Assembly: GCA_945873675.1 (NCBI GenBank)
Contig: CAMCEP010000142.1
Span: 1-7,005, forward strand
Length of the DNA stretch: 7,005 nucleotides
DNA from: Asaia bogorensis
GTDB lineage: Bacteria; Pseudomonadota; Alphaproteobacteria; Acetobacterales; Acetobacteraceae
Direction: 5' to 3'
Within the stretch, counting starts at the first letter, position 1. Every line of letters begins with the position of its first letter. Under the pieces are notes generated by a model. It made no database searches, was not told the DNA's origin, and was given only the letters and a program-made list of their open reading frames with translations. Position numbers and translations under genes: made by a program. Shown one piece after another: positions 1 to 6,134 of this stretch.

Positions 1-471
1 ACGCTGGAAGATGGCGATTTCGTGCTGTGGGAATCGAATAGCGTGCTGCGTTATCTCGCGATGAAATACCAAAGCCCGCTTTATCCGGCGGACCCGGCAG
101 CGCGCGCTTCGGCGGATCGCTGGATGGATTGGCAGCTTTCCACGCTTGGCCCCGCTGAGCGCAACCTGTTCTGGGGCCTGGTGCGCACGCCGCCCGAAAA
201 GCGCGATATGGCGCAGATTGAAGGTGCTGCGAAAGCTGCCGGCGAATGCTGGGCGATACTGGATAGCTGGATTGCGCGCCATGGCGGCCCGTATCTGGAT
301 GGCGCCACCATGACCATCGCCGATATCGTGCTTGGCTGTTACGCGCGGCGCTGGTTTGGCCCTGAAGTGCGCTTGCCCGGCATGCCGGAATTCCCCACCC
401 TGGCCCGCTGGTATGCCAAGCTTGGCGAAAGGCCCGGCTTTCAACGCTGGATCGCGCCGCCACTCACCTGA
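1..471 (+). CDS. Glutathione S-transferase family protein, 3' part (5' end outside window)
   Basis: The reading frame is open from base 1 and gives 156 residues before TGA at 469-471, so roughly the first 50-60 residues of a usual 200-220 aa protein are missing. The visible N-terminal piece is the end of the thioredoxin-like domain, with the Glu-Ser pair (visible residues 11-12) that in this family contacts the gamma-glutamyl part of glutathione, followed by the SVLRYLA helix. The rest is the all-helical C-terminal domain, including the N-capping box TIAD (105-108) in the PYLDGATMTIADI segment, which is typical of GSTs. The predicted role is cytosolic glutathione conjugation or thiol-dependent detoxification; the substrate and GST class cannot be read from this fragment. 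A GTG at 22 lies inside the N-terminal fold and is not a credible start. The next gene follows after 10 nt, so the two are probably cotranscribed. Confidence 0.9.
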   Translation, partial: TLEDGDFVLWESNSVLRYLAMKYQSPLYPADPAARASADRWMDWQLSTLGPAERNLFWGLVRTPPEKRDMAQIEGAAKAAGECWAILDSWIARHGGPYLDGATMTIADIVLGCYARRWFGPEVRLPGMPEFPTLARWYAKLGERPGFQRWIAPPLT

Positions 472-481
472 AAGAGAACCC

Positions 482-775
482 ATGCCTGGCTATCTGATCG
501 CAAATGTCAAAGTCACTGACCCGGAAGGGTTTGAGCGTTATCGCGCCGGCGTGCCGGCCGTGATCGCGCAATATGGCGGGCGCTATGCGGTGCGAGGCGG
601 AGCGATGGAGAGGCTTGAGAATGCCGATGGCTTCACTCGCCTGGTGGTGCTGGAATTCCCGAGCCTGGATGCCGCGCGCGCCTTTTATTTCAGCCCGGAA
701 TACGCGCCGCTGTTGAAACTGCGGATGGAGACTACGGAAAGCCAGGTGGTGCTGGTTGATGGATTTGTGCCCTGA
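482..775 (+). CDS. DUF1330 family small protein
   Basis: A 97-residue protein that matches the DUF1330 pattern (ferredoxin-like/dimeric alpha-beta barrel type fold). It opens with MPGYLIANVKVTDPEGFERY, a first strand followed by the conserved 'D-P-x-x-F-x-x-Y' helix. The middle holds YGGRYAVRGG (31-40), and then LVVLEFPSLDAARAFYFSPEY with the conserved strand and the SPEY motif (71-74). The length fits the family (about 95-100 aa). The biochemical function of DUF1330 is not established; monooxygenase-like folds have been suggested from structure. The ATG at 482 is preferred because it starts exactly at the family N-terminus and has a weak purine-rich AAAGAGAA (471-478) upstream. An in-frame extension to 332 would lie wholly inside the GST gene. 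The gene sits 10 nt after the GST stop, so it probably shares its mRNA. Confidence 0.9.
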   Translation: MPGYLIANVKVTDPEGFERYRAGVPAVIAQYGGRYAVRGGAMERLENADGFTRLVVLEFPSLDAARAFYFSPEYAPLLKLRMETTESQVVLVDGFVP

Positions 776-860
776 AGTCCCCTGGCCTCCGCAAAAAAAT
801 CTGCGCAAATCAACCGAATCGCCTTGATCCCGCCACGGTGTCGCGGAAGTGTAACATCCC

Positions 861-1646
861 ATGCGACCCTTGATCGGCATTTCCTGCTGCATAAAGCCCT
901 TCGGCACCTTCGGAACGCCCAATCACGCGGCGTCTGACAGCTATGTGCGCGTGGTGCGCGGCCCTGTGGGCGGCACCCCGGTACTGCTGCCAGCAGCCGG
1001 CGAAGACGCGGCGGTGGATTACCTTGCCCATATCAATGGCCTGATTCTGACCGGCAGCCGCTCCAATGTCTGGCCTGGCCATTATGATGGCCCACCCCAT
1101 GCCGAGGGCACGCCGGAAGACCAGGACCGCGATGCCACCACCCTGCCGCTCATCCGCGCTGCCATTGCGGCAGGTATCCCCTTGCTCGCGATTTGTCGCG
1201 GCATGCAGGAATTGAATGTTGCGCTGGGTGGCAGCCTGGATCAGCGTGTACAGGATCTGCCTGGGCGGATGGATCATTCCACGCCATCGGATCAGAAAAT
1301 CCCGCTGGTGCGCACCGGCAAGGCGCATCTGGTGCGGATTGACGGCGCCGGGGCTTTGGCCGCGACGCTCACGGCACCATCGCGCAGCGCCGCTCAGCTT
1401 GCGGTGAATTCGCTGCATAACCAGGCCGTGCAGCGCCTGGCGCCGCGCCTGGTCGCGGAAGGCTGGGCGCTGGATGGTACGGTTGAAGCGGTGCGCGTGG
1501 AAGCTGCGCGCGGCTTCGCGCTTGGGGTGCAATGGCACCCCGAATATGACTGGGAGCGTGATGCCGATAGCCGCGCCATTTTCGAAGCCTTTGGCCGCGC
1601 CGCCGCCGCCCATGCTGGGGCAAAACTGGCGGCTGCGGCCGAGTGA
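861..1646 (+). CDS. Gamma-glutamyl-gamma-aminobutyrate hydrolase family protein (peptidase C26, PuuD-like)
   Basis: A 261-residue class-I glutamine-amidotransferase-like hydrolase, close in length to E. coli PuuD (254 aa). It starts with the family strand RPLIGISCC (2-10). The oxyanion-region strand is LILTGSRSNVWP (61-72). The nucleophile elbow AICRGMQELNVALGGSL gives catalytic Cys112. A VNSLHNQAV motif lies at 182-190, and GVQWHPEYDW (222-231) supplies His226 and Glu228 of the triad. All catalytic residues are present, so an active enzyme cleaving a gamma-glutamyl amide in the cytosol is expected. PuuD itself cleaves gamma-glutamyl-GABA in putrescine degradation, but no other puu gene is visible here, so the true substrate is open. 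The ATG at 861 has GGAAG at 845-849 (11 nt spacing). It is separated from the preceding gene by 85 nt in which no good promoter was recognised. A long opposite-strand frame over the same bases is a coding shadow. Confidence 0.92.
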   Translation: MRPLIGISCCIKPFGTFGTPNHAASDSYVRVVRGPVGGTPVLLPAAGEDAAVDYLAHINGLILTGSRSNVWPGHYDGPPHAEGTPEDQDRDATTLPLIRAAIAAGIPLLAICRGMQELNVALGGSLDQRVQDLPGRMDHSTPSDQKIPLVRTGKAHLVRIDGAGALAATLTAPSRSAAQLAVNSLHNQAVQRLAPRLVAEGWALDGTVEAVRVEAARGFALGVQWHPEYDWERDADSRAIFEAFGRAAAAHAGAKLAAAAE

Positions 1647-1683
1647 CGCCCACCCCTCACGCAGCCGTGTCGTTTTTGGGGCT

Positions 1684-1711
1684 TTGCTTTTTCCGTCAAT
1701 TGTTCTAGATA
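1684..1711 (+). promoter_or_regulatory. Candidate sigma-70-type promoter upstream of the structured intergenic RNA
   Basis: TTGCTT at 1684-1689 and TAGATA at 1706-1711 are separated by 16 nt. The core CTAGAT (1705-1710) also resembles the alphaproteobacterial -10 consensus reported for Caulobacter (CTANAW core). The start site would be near 1717-1719, just 5' of the first base-paired element of the predicted RNA. The region is noticeably more AT-rich than its surroundings. The match to consensus is partial, and promoter prediction by eye in a GC-rich genome is unreliable. Confidence 0.4.
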
Positions 1712-1717
1712 CTTACC

Positions 1718-1838
1718 CCGTCGGCCATCGCTTTGCCGGCGGTCGCGATCCCGGCATCCCCTGCCGGCTCGCCCGACCTTTCCGATCGGAAAATACAAAG
1801 TAGCGCCCGGTCACCCCCCTGACCGGGCGTTTTTGTTT
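1718..1838 (+). ncRNA. Candidate small structured RNA ending in an intrinsic terminator
   Basis: This part of the 320-base gap between the C26 hydrolase and the FAH-family gene lies between a promoter-like pair and a very strong terminator. Read by eye, it can fold as a three-way junction. The closing stem pairs 1720-1724 (GTCGG) with 1773-1777 (CCGAC). Arm one pairs 1727-1731 (ATCGC) with 1745-1749 (GCGAT). Arm two pairs 1751-1756 (CCGGCA) with 1762-1767 (TGCCGG) around the loop TCCCC. A small palindrome TCCGATCGGA (1781-1790) and an A-rich linker lead into the terminator hairpin, whose loop is CCCCCC. No known RNA family was recognised. Alternatives are the 3' UTR of the upstream hydrolase mRNA, or a transcription-attenuating leader of the downstream gene. 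No conserved reading frame is apparent in it. Existence as a separate transcript is inference. Confidence 0.35.
1804..1838 (+). terminator. Strong rho-independent terminator
   Basis: A perfect 10-bp stem, CGCCCGGTCA (1804-1813) with TGACCGGGCG (1820-1829), closes a six-base CCCCCC loop and is followed at once by TTTTTGTTT (1830-1838). The stem can be extended outward by a G-U and an A-U pair. It terminates + strand transcription, either from the C26 hydrolase gene 157 nt upstream or from the local candidate promoter. It isolates the left gene group from the fumarylacetoacetate-hydrolase/radA operon. On the opposite strand the sequence after the stem is only moderately T-rich, so efficient termination there is doubtful. 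Confidence 0.93.
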
Positions 1839-1966
1839 GGGCGGAATCTTGGTGCCTCAGACAGATGCACCGTCACGCTCACATGACACGCAAAGGACCC
1901 GCCCCGCCTTCCGGCAGCCCTCGGCTGGGGGTATAGCGGCATGGAATAGCCCAAGGAGTCGCTCGG
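1839..1966 (+). other. Leader/promoter region of the FAH-radA-cvpA-purF gene run
   Basis: This 128-nt non-coding stretch follows the terminator and must contain the promoter of the downstream genes if the terminator is efficient. Two small inverted repeats are visible: GGTGC (1851-1855) with GCACC (1867-1871), and CAGCC (1915-1919) with GGCTG (1923-1927), the latter with only a 3-nt loop. A TATAGC (1932-1937) could be a -10 element, but the sequence at the matching -35 position (TTCCGG, 1909-1914) is poor. No recognisable PurR-type operator or riboswitch was found. Which of these elements matters cannot be decided from the sequence alone. Confidence 0.35.
1953..1958 (+). promoter_or_regulatory. 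Shine-Dalgarno site of the FAH-family gene
   Basis: AAGGAG, 8 nt before the ATG at 1967, is the best ribosome-binding site in the window. It fixes that start codon and implies strong translation of the first gene of the run. Confidence 0.85.
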
Positions 1967-2653
1967 ATGGTTTCCTATGTCTTCCCGCCCCCGCCTGTCG
2001 CCGCGCTGCCGATCAAGGGCAGTGAAGCGCTTTTCCCGGTGCGCCGGATTTTCTGCGTGGGCCGCAACTATGCCGAACACGCCATTGAAATGGGCAGCGA
2101 CCCAACCCGCGAACCGCCCTTCTACTTCGCCAAGCCGGCCGATTCCGTGGTGATCAATGGCGCGGATATGCCTTACCCGTCCGTCACCAAATCACTGCAT
2201 CATGAAATGGAACTGGTCGTCGCCATCGGCCGCGGCGGGCGAAATATCGCTGTGGCAGACGCGCTTTCTCATGTCTGGGGCTATTGCGCCGGCTTGGACA
2301 TGACCCGCCGCGATATCCAGAATGAGGCGAAAAAAACCGGCCGCCCCTGGGATATGGGCAAGGGCTTCGACAAATCCGCCCCCATGGGTCTGCTGGTACC
2401 CGCCGCGGGGATTGACCCGTCCAAGGGCAAGATTGAACTCAAGGTGAATGGCAAGGTCACGCAAACTTCTGACCTTTCCAAGCTGATCTGGTCCGTCCCC
2501 GAAGTCATCGCCAATTTGTCCGAACTGGTGGAATTGGCCCCCGGAGACCTGATCATGACCGGCACGCCGGAAGGTGTGGCAGCCGTGGTGCGCGGCGATG
2601 TGCTGGAAGGTTTTGTTGAAGGTGTGGGCGATATCTGCACGAAAATCATCTGA
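1967..2653 (+). CDS. Fumarylacetoacetate hydrolase family protein (fumarylpyruvate hydrolase/acylpyruvase type)
   Basis: A 228-residue single-domain FAH-superfamily enzyme. It carries RRIFCVGRNYAEHAIEMG near the N-terminus with the probable catalytic His38. The metal site is HHEMELVVAIG (78-88), giving ligands Glu80 and Glu82, together with GLDMTRRDIQNE giving Asp111. The following KKTGRPWDMGKGFDKSAP (122-139) and the C-terminal GDLIMTGTPEGV (193-204) are as in human FAHD1 and bacterial fumarylpyruvate hydrolases. The expected reaction is Mg2+/Mn2+-dependent hydrolytic C-C cleavage (or decarboxylation) of a 2,4-diketo acid such as fumarylpyruvate, acylpyruvate or oxaloacetate, in the cytosol. 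Without a gentisate or homogentisate dioxygenase nearby the substrate cannot be named. The start is fixed by AAGGAG at 1953-1958. It ends 17 nt before radA, so it probably heads that operon, an unusual partner for radA. Confidence 0.92.
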   Translation: MVSYVFPPPPVAALPIKGSEALFPVRRIFCVGRNYAEHAIEMGSDPTREPPFYFAKPADSVVINGADMPYPSVTKSLHHEMELVVAIGRGGRNIAVADALSHVWGYCAGLDMTRRDIQNEAKKTGRPWDMGKGFDKSAPMGLLVPAAGIDPSKGKIELKVNGKVTQTSDLSKLIWSVPEVIANLSELVELAPGDLIMTGTPEGVAAVVRGDVLEGFVEGVGDICTKII

Positions 2654-2670
2654 TTAGCGCGCGCGCCTGA

Positions 2671-4074
2671 ATGGCCAAGGATCGCAGCCGTTTCGTTTGC
2701 CAAGCCTGTGGGGCGGTCAGCCCCAAATGGCAGGGGCGCTGCGATGCCTGTGGCGACTGGAATACACTCATTGAGGAAACCACCGCCCCGCGCGGCCCCG
2801 GCCCCGCCGCCAAAACCGCTGGCGGGCGCCGCGTTGAATTTGTCGGCCTGAAGGGCGAATCCGCCCCTCCGCCGCGCATCGTGACCGGCATTGCGGAACT
2901 GGACCGGGTTTTGGGCGGCGGCTTTGTGCCCGCTTCCGCGGTGCTGGTGGGCGGCGACCCCGGCATCGGCAAATCCACCATTTTGCTGCAAGCGGCGGCG
3001 CGGCTGGCCTCCGGCGGGCGGCGGGTGCTTTATATCTCAGGCGAAGAAGCGGTGGAGCAAGTCAGGCTGCGCGCTGCCCGCCTTGGGCTTTCCGATAGCC
3101 CGATGGAATTGGCGGCTGCCTCGGCCTTGCGTGATATCGGCGCCAGCCTGGAACAGGAAACCGACGCCGCGCTGGTGGTGATGGATTCGATCCAGACCGT
3201 TTGGCTGGATGCGCTAGATTCGGCGCCGGGCACGGTGGCGCAGGTGCGGGCTTGCGCGGCGGAATTGATCCGGCTGGCCAAGGCACGCGGCTTTGCCCTG
3301 GTGCTGGTGGGGCATGTCACCAAGGAAGGCACGCTGGCCGGGCCGCGTGTGCTGGAACATATGGTGGATGCGACGCTTTATTTCGAAGGCGATCGCGGGC
3401 ATCAATTCCGCATTCTGCGCGCGGTGAAGAACCGCTTTGGCGCGACGGATGAAATCGGCGTTTTCGAAATGACCGATCGCGGATTGGTTGAAGTGGCCAA
3501 TCCATCCGCACTGTTTTTGGCGGAACGCCGCGGCAATGTCTCGGGCTCGGCCGTCTTTGCCGGGATTGAGGGGACGCGCCCGGTGCTCGTGGAAATCCAG
3601 GCGCTGCTGTCGCCTTCTTCAGGCGGGTCTCCGCGTCGGCAGGTGGTGGGCTGGGATTCCGGGCGGCTTTCCATGCTGCTCGCCGTTCTGGAAGCGCGTT
3701 GCGGCATGAGCCTCGGCCAGAATGATGTTTATCTGAATATCGCCGGGGGTTTGCGCATCAGCGAACCGGCGGCGGATTTGGCGGTGGCGGCGGCGTTGAT
3801 TTCGGCGGCGACAGACCGGCCCACGGATTCAGGCGCGGTTTATTTCGGCGAGGTCGGGCTTTCAGGCGAGGTGCGGCAGGTATCCCAGGCGGAATTGCGC
3901 CTGCGGGAAGCGGCCAAGCTGGGATTTTCTGGTGCCAGCCTGCCGCGCCGGGTGGCGCGTGGCGGCCGCACAGCGGCGGCCCCGGAAGGCATGGGGCTTT
4001 CGGAAATCGGCCATTTGGCTGATCTGGTGGCTCGCTTTGCGGAAAAGACTCTGCCGCCGAAGGCCAAGACGTGA
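2671..4074 (+). CDS. radA: DNA repair protein RadA (Sms)
   Basis: A 467-residue RadA/Sms, near the family length of 450-460. The N-terminal four-Cys zinc finger is C10-x2-C13 and C24-x2-C27. A RecA-like ATPase core follows, with Walker A GGDPGIGKST (94-103, Lys101) and Walker B LVVMDSIQT (168-176). The RadA signature KNRFG (253-257) is intact. From about residue 285 there is a Lon-protease-like domain in which the segment EPAADLAVAAAL (365-376) lacks the Ser of active Lon, as is normal for RadA. The protein is a RecA-related motor that promotes branch migration and processing of recombination intermediates. The ATG at 2671 fits the family start (MAKDRSRFVCQACG). It has no clear Shine-Dalgarno sequence; instead a GCGCGCGCGC run (2657-2666) precedes it, so translation may depend on coupling to the gene ending 17 nt upstream. 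Confidence 0.97.
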   Translation: MAKDRSRFVCQACGAVSPKWQGRCDACGDWNTLIEETTAPRGPGPAAKTAGGRRVEFVGLKGESAPPPRIVTGIAELDRVLGGGFVPASAVLVGGDPGIGKSTILLQAAARLASGGRRVLYISGEEAVEQVRLRAARLGLSDSPMELAAASALRDIGASLEQETDAALVVMDSIQTVWLDALDSAPGTVAQVRACAAELIRLAKARGFALVLVGHVTKEGTLAGPRVLEHMVDATLYFEGDRGHQFRILRAVKNRFGATDEIGVFEMTDRGLVEVANPSALFLAERRGNVSGSAVFAGIEGTRPVLVEIQALLSPSSGGSPRRQVVGWDSGRLSMLLAVLEARCGMSLGQNDVYLNIAGGLRISEPAADLAVAAALISAATDRPTDSGAVYFGEVGLSGEVRQVSQAELRLREAAKLGFSGASLPRRVARGGRTAAAPEGMGLSEIGHLADLVARFAEKTLPPKAKT

Positions 4075-4107
4075 CGCGCCCGTCTACGAGGGGTATAGGG
4101 AAGACCG

Positions 4108-4665
4108 ATGAATTGGGTTGATATCATTCTGCTGGGGGTGATCGCCCTGTCGGCTATTCTTGCCTTTTTCCATGGCCTGGTGCGGGAAGCGCTGGGCGTG
4201 GCGGGCTGGATTGGTGCGGCGGTGGTGGCCCTGCTGGCGCGCAAACAGGTGCAGCCCTTCCTTGATCCCTATTTCACGCCGCCTTGGCTCGCGGAAGCGA
4301 TTGGTGCGGGCGTGGTGTTTCTGGTGGCGCTGATTGCCTTCAAGCTGATGATCAATGCGGTCGCCGATCGTGTGCAGGATTCCGCCTTGGGCGGGATTGA
4401 CCGCGTATTGGGGCTAGTATTCGGCGCGGCGCGTGGCGCTTTTCTGTTGGTGGTTGCCTATATCGTCGCAGGTTTGTTGCTGCCGGGGGATCGCTGGCCG
4501 GAACCGGTGCTGGAAGCGCGGTCCCTTCCGCTTCTGTCGCAGGGTGCCCATATGCTGGTGGAAGCTATGCCAGAGGAATATCGCCCGCGCCTGAATGAAC
4601 CACCCTTGCCACGTTCGCCCACTGTTGAAGAATTGCTGCGCCCCCCCGCGCGCAGCCGGAATTGA
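4108..4665 (+). CDS. cvpA: CvpA family membrane protein
   Basis: A 185-residue integral inner-membrane protein, slightly longer than E. coli CvpA (162 aa). Four hydrophobic segments are visible at about residues 5-21, 28-44, 64-83 and 101-125. Family hallmarks are the GLVREALG segment after the first helix (23-30) and GGIDRVLGLVFGAARG (95-110). The tail (about 128-185) is hydrophilic and Pro/Arg rich and is probably cytoplasmic. CvpA was first described as needed for colicin V production and is encoded directly before purF in E. coli; its molecular role remains unclear, with links to envelope stress and bile tolerance. The ATG at 4108 is supported by AGGGAAG at 4097-4103. It lies 33 nt after radA, and its TGA (4663-4665) overlaps the purF ribosome-binding site. 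The last codons contain a run of seven C (4641-4647), noted in the findings. Confidence 0.94.
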   Translation: MNWVDIILLGVIALSAILAFFHGLVREALGVAGWIGAAVVALLARKQVQPFLDPYFTPPWLAEAIGAGVVFLVALIAFKLMINAVADRVQDSALGGIDRVLGLVFGAARGAFLLVVAYIVAGLLLPGDRWPEPVLEARSLPLLSQGAHMLVEAMPEEYRPRLNEPPLPRSPTVEELLRPPARSRN

Positions 4666-4668
4666 GGT
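4664..4668 (+). promoter_or_regulatory. Shine-Dalgarno site of purF, overlapping the cvpA stop
   Basis: GAGGT at 4664-4668 shares two bases with the cvpA stop codon and lies 5 nt before the ATG at 4674. It decides for ATG 4674 over the in-frame TTG at 4662. It also suggests that ribosomes finishing cvpA help start purF. Confidence 0.75.
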
Positions 4669-4673
4669 TACCC

Positions 4674-6134
4674 ATGCCGCGTGTCGCGCAATTTGATGAT
4701 GACAAGCCGCATGAGGAATGCGGGGTCTTCGGCGTATGGAATGGCGGCGATGCTGCGGCGCTGACCGCGCTTGGGCTGCATGCGTTGCAGCATCGCGGCC
4801 AGGAAGCCGCGGGCATTGTGACCTTGGATGAAGCCGGCCTGTTTCATGCCCATAAGGGGCTTGGCCTGGTTGGCGATAATTTCGGGGAAGCCAAGGTTAT
4901 TGCATCGCTGCGCGGGCCGCATGCGGTGGGGCATAATCGCTACGCCACCACGGGTGAAACCGCGCTGCGCAACGTGCAGCCGCTTTATGCCGATTTTGAA
5001 TTCGGCGGTTTTGCGGTCGCGCATAATGGCAATTTGACCAATGCCTTTGCGCTGAAGCGCGCGCTGGTGCGGCGCGGTTGTCTGTTCCAAAGCACCACGG
5101 ATTCGGAAGTTTTTATCCATCTGATCGCGATCAGCCTTTATTCCACCGTGATTGACCGGCTGATTGATGCGCTGAAGCAGGTGCAGGGCGCCTATTCGCT
5201 GGTCGCTTTGCATAATGGCGCGCTGATTGGGGCGCGTGATCCTCTTGGTGTGCGCCCCCTGGTGTTGGGGCGGCTGCCCAATGGTGGGTTGGTGCTGGCG
5301 TCAGAAACCTGCGCTTTGGATATCGTGGGCGCGGAGTTCGTGCGCGACATCGAAGCGGGCGAATTGGTGGTGATTGACGATAACGGCCTGCGCAGCATCA
5401 AGCCCTTCAGCCGCACCGAAAGCCGCTTCTGCATTTTTGAATATATCTATTTCGCGCGGCCTGACAGCGTCATGGAAGGCACGCCGGTTTATGAAACACG
5501 CAAGCGCATCGGCGCCGAATTGGCCCGCGAAAGCGGTGTCGCGGCGGATTTGATTGTGCCCGTGCCAGATTCCGGCGTGCCGGCGGCCATGGGCTATGCG
5601 GTGGAAGCCGGCATCCCGTTTGAGCTTGGCATCATCCGCAACCATTATGTCGGGCGCACCTTCATTGAACCCACGGATCAGATCCGCAATCTGGGCGTGA
5701 AGCTGAAGCACAGCGCCAATCGCGCCATGTTGCAGGGCAAGCGCGTGGTGTTGGTGGATGATTCCATCGTGCGTGGCACCACCAGCCGCAAGATTGTTGA
5801 AATGGTGCGCCAGGCGGGGGCGACTGAGGTGCATATGCGCGTCTCCTCCCCACCCACCACGCATTCTTGTTATTACGGTATTGATACGCCTGAACGCGCG
5901 CATCTGATGGCGGCCAAGCATGATATCGCCGAAATGGCGCGCATCATCGGCGTGGATAGCCTGGCTTTCATTTCGCTTGATGGGCTGTATCGCGCGCTTG
6001 GGCAGCCAGCGCGTGATCCCAACAAGCCGCATTTCTGCGATGCCTGCTTCACTGGCGATTACGCCATTCCGCTGACAGATTGGACGGATAATTCAGACCG
6101 GCAGCTTTCCTTGCTGCAGCCGGCGGGGCAATGA
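4674..6134 (+). CDS. purF: Amidophosphoribosyltransferase (glutamine PRPP amidotransferase)
   Basis: A 486-residue PurF catalysing the first committed step of de novo purine synthesis: PRPP + glutamine to phosphoribosylamine + glutamate + PPi. The N-terminal Ntn glutaminase domain starts at Cys16 (HEECGVFG), after a 15-residue leader that should be removed to expose the nucleophile. It also has HNRYATTG (87-94), HNGN (117-120) and TDSEV (142-146). The C-terminal phosphoribosyltransferase domain has VPVPDSGVPAA (295-305) and the PRPP loop VVLVDDSIVRGTT (358-370). Cys253, Cys399, Cys455 and Cys458 (FCDACFTG) match the four ligands of the [4Fe-4S] cluster in the B. subtilis-type enzyme, so this is the propeptide-bearing, iron-sulfur form rather than the E. 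coli form. The start is ATG 4674 with GAGGT upstream; the TTG at 4662 is less likely. Its stop overlaps the next gene by ATGA. Confidence 0.98.
   Translation: MPRVAQFDDDKPHEECGVFGVWNGGDAAALTALGLHALQHRGQEAAGIVTLDEAGLFHAHKGLGLVGDNFGEAKVIASLRGPHAVGHNRYATTGETALRNVQPLYADFEFGGFAVAHNGNLTNAFALKRALVRRGCLFQSTTDSEVFIHLIAISLYSTVIDRLIDALKQVQGAYSLVALHNGALIGARDPLGVRPLVLGRLPNGGLVLASETCALDIVGAEFVRDIEAGELVVIDDNGLRSIKPFSRTESRFCIFEYIYFARPDSVMEGTPVYETRKRIGAELARESGVAADLIVPVPDSGVPAAMGYAVEAGIPFELGIIRNHYVGRTFIEPTDQIRNLGVKLKHSANRAMLQGKRVVLVDDSIVRGTTSRKIVEMVRQAGATEVHMRVSSPPTTHSCYYGIDTPERAHLMAAKHDIAEMARIIGVDSLAFISLDGLYRALGQPARDPNKPHFCDACFTGDYAIPLTDWTDNSDRQLSLLQPAGQ

Noticed and set aside
776..860. Promoter for the C26 hydrolase using TTGATC (824-829) and TAACAT (852-857)
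   Set aside because: The spacer would be 22 nt and the -10 would sit almost on the ATG; not a credible sigma-70 promoter.
810..1613. A 267-codon open frame on the - strand across the C26 hydrolase gene
   Set aside because: It lies antisense to a gene with clear catalytic motifs, has the low-complexity His/Arg/Ala/Gly composition typical of GC-rich shadow frames, and matches no family.
1658..1677. A small hairpin (CACG-CAGC-CGTG) followed by a T-run just after the C26 hydrolase, as a first terminator
   Set aside because: The stem is only 4 bp, with 3 extra bases before the T-run; too weak compared with the real terminator at 1804-1838.
1474..1803. A 109-codon + strand frame running from the C26 hydrolase into the intergenic region
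   Set aside because: Most of it overlaps the hydrolase in another frame; it has no family resemblance, and its end lies in the region better explained as structured RNA and terminator.
1941..1949. ATG GAA TAG mini-ORF just before the FAH ribosome-binding site, as a regulatory upstream ORF
   Set aside because: A two-codon start-stop is easily random, and no ribosome-binding site convincingly serves it.
2657..2666. The GCGCGCGCGC run before radA as a regulatory or Z-DNA element
   Set aside because: Ten alternating bases are expected by chance in GC-rich DNA and no supporting element is present.
2281..2991. A 236-codon open frame on the - strand spanning the FAH gene and the start of radA
   Set aside because: It covers two certain genes and their junction, shows no domain, and has Gly/Ala-rich shadow composition.
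4662..4673. TTG at 4662 as the purF start
   Set aside because: TTG is rare as a start, the GAGGT motif lies inside that extension, and ATG 4674 has correct spacing to it.
5301..6032. A 243-codon open frame on the - strand inside purF
   Set aside because: Antisense shadow of a strongly conserved gene; composition rich in His, Ala and Arg, with no motif.
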